Part shown: piece after piece, positions 32,618 to 41,150 of the stretch
Layout of the letters: every line of letters starts with the position of its first letter
Position numbering within the stretch: the stretch's first letter is position 1
Assembly: GCA_000703065.1 (NCBI GenBank)
Contig: JNLK01000001.1
Location: forward strand, 3,370,001 to 3,434,000
DNA length: 64,000 nucleotides
Direction of reading: 5' to 3'
Source: Lachnospiraceae bacterium AC2029
GTDB lineage: Bacteria; Bacillota; Clostridia; Lachnospirales; Lachnospiraceae
The notes under the pieces: model-generated
Told to the model about the DNA's origin: nothing
Seen by the model: only the letters and a program-made list of their open reading frames with translations
Database searches by the model: none
Program-made: the position numbers and the translations under genes

Positions 32618-33229
32618 ATGAAAACAGCCGGGAAGTTGATGAAGAAGAAAGCATTTATCAAGGACGAATTGGATAAGGTTGTGCCGAAGGAACAAAGCGA
32701 TTATCTGTGGAAGGTTGCCACGAAAAAACTGAATGCAATTTTAAATAAATATGGTGATTTGCCGAAGGGTGTACAGTCACATACCAACAGTATTTTCCCG
32801 GCTGCCGCGGTGTATTTAACGGTGAAGAGAAAATGCGGGAATGATCTGGCGTATAGCGTTATAGAGAATGCAGCCATAAATCTATGCGCTAAGGCACAGC
32901 CCACATTGGCAAAATGTATGAAATTACCGGGGGTGGCGAGTCTTTTTGTAAAAGTATGGGATCCTATGACAAAAAAGAAATTCGGACCAAAGTGTGGATT
33001 TAAAAATAGATTCTATCCCAAAACGAAGGGAGAATATCGAATGGATATACTTGCATGTCCGTATTTCCGGTATTTCAGCGAACTTGGATGTCCGGAACTG
33101 ACAAAGATTTACTGTGAAAATGATGAGCGTATGTATGGCAACCTTCCGGGGCTGAAATTTGAAAGAACCGGTACGATCGGGAAAGAATCGGATCACTGTG
33201 ATTTTTATCTTCGCAGGGTAAAGGGATAG
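32618..33229 (+). CDS. ATC-hydrolase-family protein, copy 2
   Basis: The 203-residue protein ends with CPYFRYFSELGCPELTKIYC, ENDERMYGNLPG and CDFYLRR, a full match to the C-terminal Cys pattern of the L-2-amino-thiazoline-4-carboxylate hydrolase family (Pfam ATC_hydrolase). The founding enzyme opens the thiazoline ring on a route to L-cysteine, but most members are uncharacterised. AGAGGGAG lies before the ATG. It follows the fusion gene by 57 bp in the same operon and is the third family member in the island. Confidence 0.75.
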   Translation: MKTAGKLMKKKAFIKDELDKVVPKEQSDYLWKVATKKLNAILNKYGDLPKGVQSHTNSIFPAAAVYLTVKRKCGNDLAYSVIENAAINLCAKAQPTLAKCMKLPGVASLFVKVWDPMTKKKFGPKCGFKNRFYPKTKGEYRMDILACPYFRYFSELGCPELTKIYCENDERMYGNLPGLKFERTGTIGKESDHCDFYLRRVKG

Positions 33230-33296
33230 CAGATCAGCTTAATAGAATGAGAGGCGGAAGAAGGAATTAAAAAAAGATGAAGGAGTAATGATCATC

Positions 33297-34235
33297 ATGG
33301 ATATTATGAAACCAGCAGGGGTCATAGGTACAAACGCCTGGGGCGGAAAGCTTTATGGAAAAGCCATGCGAGGCAGCTATGTTGAAGATGAAGTGATCAG
33401 GAACGCTATGAAAACGGCAAAAGAGCAGGATATCTGTATTTATGATCTTGCCCGGGATTATGGACTCGGAAAAGCGGAAAAGATGATCGGAGAATTTGGA
33501 ACAAAAGACATCTTCCTTTCTGCAAAGTATACGCCGTTTACGCATTATAAGCCGGGGTGTGTCAGGAAGTCTCTGATGAAGGACCTCAGAGATTTTAGAA
33601 GGGATTATGTAGATATTTACTGGTTGCACCTTCCCACTGATATAGATGAGCATTTAAGGGAAATCGCCGTACTCTACAGAGAAGGAAAGATCAGGCATGT
33701 AGGGGTATCCAATTTCACATTGGAAGAATGTATAAGGTCGAAGAAGATTCTTGATCGGGCGGGAATCCCACTATATGGGGTTCAGAATCATTACAGCATT
33801 ATCTGCAGGGAATGGGAGAAGAATGGTCTTCTTCAGTGGTGCAAAGAGAATGATATCCTGTTTTGGGGGTGGGCTGTACTGGAAGAGGGACTTCTGGTGG
33901 ATCCGCGTATCAAAAAGAAATCGTTGGTCAAAAGAATATTCAGTCGAAAGATTCGAAAGATGAAACCTCTTTACAGGATTATGATCAAGGTCGCCGAACG
34001 CCATGACATAAAGGTTCCGCAGGTCGCCATGGCCTTCTGTTCCACAAAGGGTGTAGTCCCGATGTGCGGCTGTCGAAAACCTGAACAGGTTGAGGAACTG
34101 GCACAGGCGGCGAAGATCAGGCTGACAAAGGGTGAAGTCAGAAGATTGGAGGAGGCGGCAGATAAGGTTAATGTGAAGATTATGGGGGCGGATCTGTTCA
34201 GACCGTTCGTGTTAAAGGAGAGAAGATCAAAATGA
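33297..34235 (+). CDS. Aldo/keto reductase
   Basis: The 312-residue TIM-barrel reductase carries the catalytic Tyr in DLARDYGLGKAEKMIG (Asp-Tyr pair), Lys in FLSAKYTPFTHYKPG, and an Asp-Tyr-Val-Asp-Ile-Tyr-Trp-Leu-His strand. The NADPH-binding Ser/Arg region lies near FCSTKGVVPMCGCRKPEQ. ATG 33297 is chosen over ATG 33288 because the scrap at 23461 keeps the same start. It overlaps the next gene by ATGA. The carbonyl substrate is unknown. Confidence 0.88.
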   Translation: MDIMKPAGVIGTNAWGGKLYGKAMRGSYVEDEVIRNAMKTAKEQDICIYDLARDYGLGKAEKMIGEFGTKDIFLSAKYTPFTHYKPGCVRKSLMKDLRDFRRDYVDIYWLHLPTDIDEHLREIAVLYREGKIRHVGVSNFTLEECIRSKKILDRAGIPLYGVQNHYSIICREWEKNGLLQWCKENDILFWGWAVLEEGLLVDPRIKKKSLVKRIFSRKIRKMKPLYRIMIKVAERHDIKVPQVAMAFCSTKGVVPMCGCRKPEQVEELAQAAKIRLTKGEVRRLEEAADKVNVKIMGADLFRPFVLKERRSK

Positions 34236-35977
34236 GAGTGTTGGTATTCGGAGTAGGGGCAATCGGGTCACTTATGGTGCATTATCTATGCAAGGCAGGA
34301 AATGACGTCACTGTAGTGGCTAGGTCGACTTATGAGGAGCTGAAAGAAAATGGATTAGTTATCAGGCATTATCTGCAAAGGAAGACAACGGTGGATCATC
34401 CTCGCGTGATCTGTGAGGCTGACAATACTCATTATGATATTGTTTTTTCGGTCATGCAGGGGCAGCAGCAGCTGGCACTTCTTCCGACACTCACGAAAGT
34501 TGATACAGACCTCTTGGTTCTTGTTGGAAACAACATGGATACGGATATCTGCAGCAGGGAACTGAAGGGTCAGAATGTGGTATATGGTTTTCAGGGATCT
34601 GCCGGTCACAGAGAAGGCGGAATGGCTGTTGTCGGGCAACTTCCGATAACAGAGCTGGTGATTGGAGGTTTGCATGAACCTGCGAATCCGGAAAATGTTC
34701 GCATGATTCAGGACGCTTTACAGGTGAAGGGGTACAAAGTGACGCCGGTGGACAGCATGTACGCTTATTACATGTATCATTTTGCCGAGGTCATGCCGTA
34801 TTGTTATCTTAGTTATCATACGGGTTGCAATCTGAAGAAGGCAACAAAAAAAGAAATACAGATGGTTGTTAAAGCCACAAAGGAGTGTTTCGATTTTCTG
34901 AAAGCCCAGGGTATTCCTGTCATGCCACCGGGAGAGGATGCATATTATGAAAAGGGTGCGAAGGGAACCTCCATGTACCTGTTATACAGACTCATGGGGA
35001 AGACGGTGCTCGGACGATTGATGGTATCCGATCATTGTGAGAACGGGGTACGGGAAATGGCATACCTGGACAGACGATTTGAGGAATACCGCAGATTGAA
35101 TCCGGGAAATGAGATGCCTGTATGGGATGAAATGAGAAAATGGGCTGTGCCTGCATATGCAAAGGAGGATCCTATGGGAGGAAGAAGGAAAGCAGATTAT
35201 AAGAACTGGGTACCGAAGGGAATGATCTATGGTTTTGCAGCCGGAACGGGAGTCCTTGCTGCGGGATACGCGGTTGCAGCAAAAAAGATGAAGGGTTCTT
35301 CGGCGAAACTTCGGATCGGGACAAAAGCCGTACTCGGAGCCGGGGCTGCAGCCTGTGGAGCGGCGACTCTCTGGTCTGTTCTGGCGTATAGGAAGTTTTC
35401 CTATGATGGAAAAAGACAGTTATCCAAACAGATCATTGACGGGACAGCAGATTACATTACCCTTCCGGAGGGCGGAGTCGGATTGGATGTAGGATGCGGA
35501 AGCGGAGCATTGACCATCGCGTGTGCGAAAAGGTTCCCGGAAGCCCGGATGGTAGGGATCGACCGCTGGGGAAAGGAATATGCATCCTTCTCAAAATCGC
35601 TGTGCGAGGATAATGCAACGGCTGAAGGGGTAAGCAATACAGGCTTTGAACAGGGAGATGCGGTACATCTGGATTTTGAAGATGAAACCTTTGATGCAGT
35701 GACCAGCAACTATGTCTATCATAATGTGGTTGGTGCAGATAAGCAGGAACTATTGCTGGAGACACTGCGTGTGCTGAAAAAGGGCGGTTGTTTTGCTATT
35801 CATGACATTATGTCGAAATCTCGATATGGAGATATGCAGGAGTTTGCGGATAAGCTTAGAGCGATGGGGTATGAAGAGGTGAAACTGATTCCCACGGATG
35901 ACGGGCTTTTCATGTCAAAGGCAGAGGCGAAATGGATGGGACTTTCAGGATCAACCCTTCTTGTCGGAAAGAAGTAA
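34232..35977 (+). CDS. Fusion: ketopantoate-reductase-like + two-span membrane linker + SAM methyltransferase
   Basis: Residues 1 to about 310 form an ApbA/PanE-like reductase with a Rossmann start VLVFGVGAIGSLMVHYLCKA. Two hydrophobic segments follow (MIYGFAAGTGVLAAGYAVAA and AVLGAGAAACGAATLWSVLA). Residues from about 405 are a class I methyltransferase with GLDVGCGSGALTIACAKRFP, MVGIDRWGKEY and DAVTSNYVYHNV. Such reductase and membrane-methyltransferase genes are usually separate. The frame is continuous over 581 residues. It would place a reductase and a methyltransferase on the same membrane patch. It is coupled to the aldo/keto reductase by ATGA. Confidence 0.8.
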   Translation: MRVLVFGVGAIGSLMVHYLCKAGNDVTVVARSTYEELKENGLVIRHYLQRKTTVDHPRVICEADNTHYDIVFSVMQGQQQLALLPTLTKVDTDLLVLVGNNMDTDICSRELKGQNVVYGFQGSAGHREGGMAVVGQLPITELVIGGLHEPANPENVRMIQDALQVKGYKVTPVDSMYAYYMYHFAEVMPYCYLSYHTGCNLKKATKKEIQMVVKATKECFDFLKAQGIPVMPPGEDAYYEKGAKGTSMYLLYRLMGKTVLGRLMVSDHCENGVREMAYLDRRFEEYRRLNPGNEMPVWDEMRKWAVPAYAKEDPMGGRRKADYKNWVPKGMIYGFAAGTGVLAAGYAVAAKKMKGSSAKLRIGTKAVLGAGAAACGAATLWSVLAYRKFSYDGKRQLSKQIIDGTADYITLPEGGVGLDVGCGSGALTIACAKRFPEARMVGIDRWGKEYASFSKSLCEDNATAEGVSNTGFEQGDAVHLDFEDETFDAVTSNYVYHNVVGADKQELLLETLRVLKKGGCFAIHDIMSKSRYGDMQEFADKLRAMGYEEVKLIPTDDGLFMSKAEAKWMGLSGSTLLVGKK

Positions 35978-35979
35978 TC

Positions 35980-36347
35980 ATGAAACACGAAGATTTTAAC
36001 ATGAAGATTATCTGTAGAAAAAAACGGGTACAAGGGTGCTGCTGATCGCAGGCGATGAGGACGAGGCCTGGCCGGCGATGTATTCAGTAAGAAAGATAGG
36101 AGAGCAGCTTCGGGCGGTTCATTATGATAAAGATGTAAAGATAATTGTCTACCCGCATGGAAGTCATCTAAACGGTCTTATGCCAAATCGAGTAAGAGAA
36201 AAGAAACTATATCGGATAATTCCTTTGATTGGGTTTGTATACAAGACCTTTGGAAAGTATCGAAAGGAAAATATTTCGTATTTAAAGCAATCGGAACGGG
36301 AAATCATCCGATGGATACAAAAGAACGATGGAGGTTGGATAAAGTGA
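35980..36347 (+). pseudogene. Internally deleted copy of the BAAT-type hydrolase
   Basis: The first codons (MKHEDFN) match the hydrolase at 14639, then about 220 codons, including the catalytic Ser, are missing. The match resumes at LLIAGDEDEAWP and continues through YPHGSHLNGLMPN and TFGKYRKEN to the end. The two parts are out of frame, so only a C-terminal fragment could be made, and it lacks the nucleophile. Its stop overlaps the next gene by GTGA, so it still serves as a translational lead-in. Confidence 0.85.
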
Positions 36348-37252
36348 GCATTAAATATGAAGTCCTGAAAAGGCTTGTAAAAGCCTTGGGATTAAAGAAT
36401 GCCTGGAGCGGAAAAAGCGCGGAAGAGATCGTGGCGAGGAAAAAGATTGAAAATGAAAAGAACCGGATCCCGAGACTCAATGATCCGGAGTTTGAGATCA
36501 TAAAAACAAAGATCATGGGCTGCCCCGTGATCAAGATGATCCACAAAAAGAAGGTCTCTAGGGCGAATCTCTTTATCATCGGAGGTGGTATGGTATCGGC
36601 GCCCCGACCGGGTTCAATCAAAAAGGCATTGAAGTTTGCGAAGGAAACCGGGGTTGATCTCTATGTACCTTACTATCCGCTTTGTACGGAGCATCCCATT
36701 ACCAAGGCGTATGCAATGATCCATGAAACCTACAAAAGAATGCTGCGGCATTATAAGGCCGAGGACATTTCCGTGCTCGGGACCTCTTCGGGCGGAAATC
36801 TTGCACTGGGAATGGTTCCCTATATTAACGATGGACATGGGGATACGCCGATGCCTGGTTATATTCTTACTATTTCACCCGGGACCTGTGTTGATACAGA
36901 TGAGGAGTGGCAGAGGATGCTGGAACTGGATCAGAAGGACATTATCATCCCCGCCCAGTATATGAAGACGGCGGAGGAGATTATGAAGCATGGAGATGAT
37001 AATGTTCCGGACTACATGATTTGGCTTCAAAAAGGGGATTTTACTAACTGCCCGAAGGTAACATTCATGTATGGTTCTGATGAAACCCTCTACGCCTGTG
37101 CCCCGTCCTTCGAAAAGAAAATGAAGGAGTTTGGTGTGGATTACGAAATGATCGTGGGGGATGGTATGTTGCATTGCTACCCGGTATTCCCCATCGTTAA
37201 GGAAGCGAAAGAAGGCTGGGATCAGATGATCGGATTGGTGAAGAATGCATAG
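36344..37252 (+). CDS. Alpha/beta hydrolase, HSL/Aes esterase type
   Basis: The 302-residue protein has an oxyanion region LFIIGGGMVSAPRPG (first His of HGGG replaced by Ile), nucleophile Ser in VLGTSSGGNLALGM and His in GDGMLHCYPVFP. Hormone-sensitive-lipase-like esterases act on short acyl esters. The start is GTG 36344 with GGAGG 8 bp upstream, coupled to the pseudogene stop. The Ile for His change in the first motif may alter the oxyanion hole, but the triad is complete. Confidence 0.83.
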   Translation: MSIKYEVLKRLVKALGLKNAWSGKSAEEIVARKKIENEKNRIPRLNDPEFEIIKTKIMGCPVIKMIHKKKVSRANLFIIGGGMVSAPRPGSIKKALKFAKETGVDLYVPYYPLCTEHPITKAYAMIHETYKRMLRHYKAEDISVLGTSSGGNLALGMVPYINDGHGDTPMPGYILTISPGTCVDTDEEWQRMLELDQKDIIIPAQYMKTAEEIMKHGDDNVPDYMIWLQKGDFTNCPKVTFMYGSDETLYACAPSFEKKMKEFGVDYEMIVGDGMLHCYPVFPIVKEAKEGWDQMIGLVKNA

Positions 37253-37267
37253 AACCATCGGAACAGG

Positions 37268-37375
37268 ATGATGAGTCCGGAAAGGAAAGAAAAAATATTT
37301 GTTAAACTGTTCCCGTTTTCTATTCCTGTAGCTGTAATAGTGGGCGGCATTATTGGGGAATTGGTTTGTAATTAG
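37268..37375 (+). CDS. Possible 35-residue membrane peptide
   Basis: A short frame in the 160-bp gap after the esterase. It encodes a basic start (MMSPERKEKIF) and one hydrophobic segment (FPFSIPVAVIVGGIIGELV). The ribosome site is weak (ACAGG). Composition suits a small membrane protein, but there is no homolog evidence and it may be chance. Confidence 0.35.
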   Translation: MMSPERKEKIFVKLFPFSIPVAVIVGGIIGELVCN

Positions 37376-37412
37376 GATAGCGTTCATACAAGAAAAAGAG
37401 GATTAAGAAACG

Positions 37413-38024
37413 ATGCTAAAGGTACTGATGATCATAGCTTGTCTTGGCCATGTGTTGTGCGGAATTACCGATTGCATGATGGCATATACAAAGGACGGCA
37501 GATTCGAGTTTACTGATACAAAGGATCCTGCCGGAATGCGCAAACTGTTTCAATCCATGACGACAAAAAGATTGGAAATTGCTATGCTGGGAGGAATATT
37601 TGCATTATTCATGTCCAGCCTCGGATATGTATCTCTGTCGAAATGGATGACAGACTATTCTGATATTGCAGGGAAAATTATGATGGTATCCGGTCTGTTC
37701 TTTCTGATTCTGATCGCAACGCATCATGTGCTTTGCGGAACCGTTGAATGGTTCTATGTAAGGCTTGGAAGAACAGACGAAGCTTTAGCGGTCGTAATGG
37801 AGTTTTTCAGGAGAACTGCGATTTCAGCAGTGGCTTATGTCGGACTTCTTTGTTTTGCGCTAACCTTTGGAATCGTGGTGCTGATCGGGAAAACCAGTCT
37901 GCCTCCATGGGCATGTGTATTTAATACGTTCCCGATATTTCTTGTGCTGGCTCCGACGAAAGTACCGGCAAAGGGAAATCTGGCTAATGCAGTGATGTTT
38001 TTGGGTATGAGTATTCTGTTATAA
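37413..38024 (+). CDS. DUF6796-like multi-span membrane protein
   Basis: The 203-residue protein has six hydrophobic segments, including an N-terminal helix MLKVLMIIACLGHVLCG, a middle segment with His-His (IATHHVLCGTVEWFYVRLG) and a short PTKVPAKGNLANA loop before the last helix. I recall this layout as DUF6796, function unknown. A scrap of a second copy lies at 23636. It is in the operon of operator copy 7 between esterase and methyltransferase genes. Confidence 0.65.
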   Translation: MLKVLMIIACLGHVLCGITDCMMAYTKDGRFEFTDTKDPAGMRKLFQSMTTKRLEIAMLGGIFALFMSSLGYVSLSKWMTDYSDIAGKIMMVSGLFFLILIATHHVLCGTVEWFYVRLGRTDEALAVVMEFFRRTAISAVAYVGLLCFALTFGIVVLIGKTSLPPWACVFNTFPIFLVLAPTKVPAKGNLANAVMFLGMSILL

Positions 38025-38140
38025 AAGTAGTTGACAATATTATTAAAATCCGGTTTCGTAAAAAGAATTCGTAGAAATAAAGGAAAGTGATGGGTTGATC
38101 ATATTTCAAATCTAAGAAATGACGGAGGCTTGTATATAGG

Positions 38141-38764
38141 ATGGGAATTTATAAGAGATTTGTAAATCAGACAAGAAAACCGGAGGGCTATCTCGGGAAA
38201 ATGATGGTAAATGGGATGAATAGCGGTCATGCCAAAATGGCGGATTGGGGTCTTTCTCATTTATCAAAGGTAAATCCTGAAAACATCGTTGATATTGGTT
38301 GCGGTGGTGGACGGAACGCAGCAGAACTGATGATGAAATATCCGTCGGCAAAAGTAACAGCCATCGATTATTCTGAGGTTTCGGTAGACAAGGCGAAGGA
38401 GTATAATAAGGAGATGATCGAAGCCGGCAGATGTGTTGTAAAGCAGGGTGATGTATCTGCTTTGGATATTGCTGATGGGGAATATGAATTGGCTACGGCT
38501 TTTGAAACTATCTACTTCTGGCCGGGCTTGGAGAAATGCTTTGCTGAGGTCGCAAGGATCCTTAAACCCGGCGGTATTTTTATGATCGTCAATGAATCGG
38601 ACGGGACTGATGCGACAAGTCTTAAATTCGAAAAGATTATTGAAGGGATGAAATGCCATACTGTGGAGGAGATTACAGAAGCTCTAAAGAAGGCAGGTTT
38701 TTCCAAGGTGAAAGCTGACCATCATTCGAAGAAGGCGTGGATAACCGTGCTAGCTAAAAAGTAG
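38141..38764 (+). CDS. Class I SAM-dependent methyltransferase
   Basis: The 207-residue protein has motif I IVDIGCGGGRNAAELMMKYP, VTAIDYSEVSVDKAKEY and a FETIYFWPGLEKCF post-motif strand, then LKPGGIFMIVNE. It is closely similar to the C-terminal half of the fusion at 31301 (same YFWP/FFWP strand and CHTVEEI or RHTAEEI region), so the two are paralogs. Substrate unknown. It is the last gene before a 771-bp gene-free stretch and probably ends the operon of copy 7. Confidence 0.85.
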   Translation: MGIYKRFVNQTRKPEGYLGKMMVNGMNSGHAKMADWGLSHLSKVNPENIVDIGCGGGRNAAELMMKYPSAKVTAIDYSEVSVDKAKEYNKEMIEAGRCVVKQGDVSALDIADGEYELATAFETIYFWPGLEKCFAEVARILKPGGIFMIVNESDGTDATSLKFEKIIEGMKCHTVEEITEALKKAGFSKVKADHHSKKAWITVLAKK

Positions 38765-38915
38765 TGGAGTTTAATGCGGTAAGAAGAGGTGTGGTACTAT
38801 GTTCTAGATGATGCGGGGGATTGGGTGGCGGAGCCCCCAACAAGCTGCTTCCGTGGACAAATTGTTCATGGAAGCGTTGCTTGTCAGAACTTCAGATTTT
38901 TTGGCATGAGTTGAA

Positions 38916-39039
38916 TTGCCCCAGAAACGTGAATGGGCGGAAAAGCTGGGGCAATGCCCCAGAAACGGAAAAGCGCGGAAAAGCTGGGGCAATGCCCCAG
39001 AAATGTGAATGGGCGGAAAAAGCTGGGGCAATGCCCCAG
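38916..39039. repeat. Tandem 38-39-bp repeats, each with a 17-bp palindrome
   Basis: Three copies of the palindrome CTGGGGCA-A-TGCCCCAG (about 38946, 38984 and 39023) are spaced 38 and 39 bp, plus a partial TTGCCCCAG at 38916. Between them lie variants of AAACGTGAATGGGCGGAAAAG. The unit contents are too similar to be CRISPR spacers. The rest of the gene-free stretch 38765-39535 holds one long hairpin at 39243-39278. Confidence 0.8.
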
Positions 39040-39242
39040 AAAAGAGAAACGGCAGATGATCGGCAGCGAGGAGGAGTATGCGCCGGTTGTCTGCCGCTTT
39101 TCATTATTCTGAAATGCGGGTACATCCATTGTTGGAAAGGCTGATTCCTGAACAAATTGTTCTGTGCTTATGTGCCAATCGTGGAGGGATAGTTTGATAC
39201 GAATAAGGTGATCGGATAATTCTGACATTACCCATGATGTCA

Positions 39243-39278
39243 AGCTTGGTCACTGGGGACCAGGCTAGTGACCAAGCT
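39243..39278. repeat. Perfect 11-bp inverted repeat
   Basis: AGCTTGGTCAC (39243-39253) and GTGACCAAGCT (39268-39278) with a 14-base loop, followed by a further GTGACCAGGCT-like copy. No T run follows, so it is not a standard terminator. Could be a protein site or a mobile-element trace. Confidence 0.55.
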
Positions 39279-39535
39279 GTGACCAGGCTGATGGCTTTTG
39301 GATTTTTGCTCTGAACCCAGGAGTGAAAAGGAAATCAAAGGGGATTTATTGATTAGTTCGGACAGATATGTTCGGTAAATGGTTATTTTATGTCATAGGT
39401 GATATAAGTGATCGGGGGCAAATCTTACATAATTGGTGTCGGTTTCTTATCTGAGTTTTTATGGTGGGAGGCTCACAGTTATGGTAGAATAAGGCCATGG
39501 GATGGAAAGATGAACAATGAGAAGGAGACGTCGAA

Positions 39536-40144
39536 GTGGGTGGATCAAAACCGACAGGTACAGATAAGGATCTTGAGTGGGAAGAAATTGAGATGGAACA
39601 TATAGTCCGGGATCAGTGGATTGATTTCAGAAAGTCCACATATAGATATCCGGATGGGCGGGTGTTCTCTCCGTATTATAGTTATAGCCGGCGGGATTAT
39701 ACGGTAATCGTTGCTACCGATGAAGAAGGAAATTATATTTGTGTCCGTCAGTTTCGGCAGGGAATTAAAGAAGTTACCACGGAGTTTCCGGCAGGAGGGA
39801 TTGAACGTACAGATGGTAAGGAGTATGGCAATAAGGATGCCGCGGAAACGGCACTTGATTGTGCGAAAAGAGAGCTGGAGGAAGAAACCGGATATATTTC
39901 TTCGGATTGGACGCATTTGATAACGGTACCTTCCAATGCTACGATAGCAGATAATTATGCCTATATTTTTATGGCGAAGAATTGCCGGAAGACCGGAGAA
40001 CAGCATCTCGATGAGACGGAATACCTGAATGTTGTAAAACATACAGAAGATGAGATTGAGTCCATGATTTTTAGTGGAAAATTCCAGCAGTCCGTTCATG
40101 TTATGGCATGGCTTCTGGCTAAAGATGCTAAGTCAACATTTTAA
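39536..40144 (+). CDS. NUDIX hydrolase
   Basis: The 202-residue protein has a Nudix box split by a short insertion: GGIERTDG then AKRELEEETGYIS (Glu metal ligands). The upstream VRQFRQGIKEVTTEFPAGG is typical of ADP-ribose pyrophosphatase-like members. GTG 39536 is chosen because AAGGAG precedes it; an ATG just upstream is in another frame. It probably cleaves a nucleoside diphosphate linked to another group; the substrate is not determined. Confidence 0.85.
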   Translation: MGGSKPTGTDKDLEWEEIEMEHIVRDQWIDFRKSTYRYPDGRVFSPYYSYSRRDYTVIVATDEEGNYICVRQFRQGIKEVTTEFPAGGIERTDGKEYGNKDAAETALDCAKRELEEETGYISSDWTHLITVPSNATIADNYAYIFMAKNCRKTGEQHLDETEYLNVVKHTEDEIESMIFSGKFQQSVHVMAWLLAKDAKSTF

Positions 40145-40158
40145 GAGGATGGGACAGA

Positions 40159-41100
40159 ATGAAAATGATGAATAATGATATAGTTTTGTTTGAGACAAAA
40201 GATAAGGAAATAAAATTATCTGTATCTGTGGATAATGATACAGTTTGGTTAAGTGCAAATCAAATGGCTTTATTATTTGACCGGGATGAAAAAACCATTC
40301 GTAAGCATATAAATAATGTTTTTAATGAGAATGAACTTGATCGAACCAACAACACGCAAAAAATGCGTGTTGTTGGTGTTAAGCAAAAAGTACCATTTTA
40401 TACTTTGGATGTTATTATTTCAGTAGGATATCGTGTAAAATCACAACGAGGTACGGAATTTCGACAGTGGGCTAATGGAGTACTTAAGCAGTATATTATT
40501 CAGGGCTATGCAATCAATGAAAAGAGACTACAGGCTCTTGAGAAGACCGTAGAAATTCAGACCAAAATGCTTGCGGATGCGTTGGATGTAGAAGAGGCAG
40601 ATATTCTGAAGGCAGTAAATCAATATACCGAGGCACTTACGCTGCTCGATCAGTATGACCATCAGGTTGTGCCTAGGCCAGAGGGGAATACACCCGTTTA
40701 TAGAATTACATATGAAGAGTGTAAGACAATGGTAAATGCCATGAGAGATTCCTTCCAGACAGATGTATTTGGGGTTGAAAAAGAAAAAGGCAAGGTCGAA
40801 GGAATAATAGCAGCTGTATACCAGAGTGCATTTGGCGAGGATTGTTATCCGTCATTAGAAGAAAAAGCAGCAAATCTCCTTTACTTTATGATAAAGGATC
40901 ACCCTTATGCAGATGGATGCAAACGTATAGCTGCGTCTTTATTTTTGGAATTTCTGGAAAAGAACAATGCACTTTTTAGAAATGGTCAGAAGATAATCAG
41001 CGATGGCGCTCTCGTCGCAATTACACTTATGATTGCTGAATCAAGACCGGAAGAAAAGGATATAATGGTAGCGCTTGTTATGAATTTTCTGACGATTTAG
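40159..41100 (+). CDS. RhuM-Fic/Doc protein
   Basis: The N-terminal part (residues 1 to about 130) is a RhuM/virulence-protein domain with VWLSANQMALLFDRDEKTI and VGYRVKSQRGTEFRQWA. The C-terminal Fic/Doc domain has the motif HPYADGCKRIAASLFLEFL (about 254-272), with Cys where Fic/Doc proteins usually have Asn (HPF-x-x-GN-K-R). Such proteins are toxin-like or regulators that modify targets with AMP or phosphate; the Asn to Cys change could lower activity. The coding DNA at 40346-40378 forms a strong hairpin (CCAACAACACGCA/TGCGTGTTGTTGG). Confidence 0.8.
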   Translation: MKMMNNDIVLFETKDKEIKLSVSVDNDTVWLSANQMALLFDRDEKTIRKHINNVFNENELDRTNNTQKMRVVGVKQKVPFYTLDVIISVGYRVKSQRGTEFRQWANGVLKQYIIQGYAINEKRLQALEKTVEIQTKMLADALDVEEADILKAVNQYTEALTLLDQYDHQVVPRPEGNTPVYRITYEECKTMVNAMRDSFQTDVFGVEKEKGKVEGIIAAVYQSAFGEDCYPSLEEKAANLLYFMIKDHPYADGCKRIAASLFLEFLEKNNALFRNGQKIISDGALVAITLMIAESRPEEKDIMVALVMNFLTI

Positions 41101-41150
41101 ATATGGAATTAGCAAATCAAATCGCAGTTTACTGAAAAGAGGACGAAGGA

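Noticed and set aside
38916-39039. CRISPR array
   Set aside because: Only three regular units, and the parts between palindromes are near-identical and not unique spacers. No cas gene in the window.
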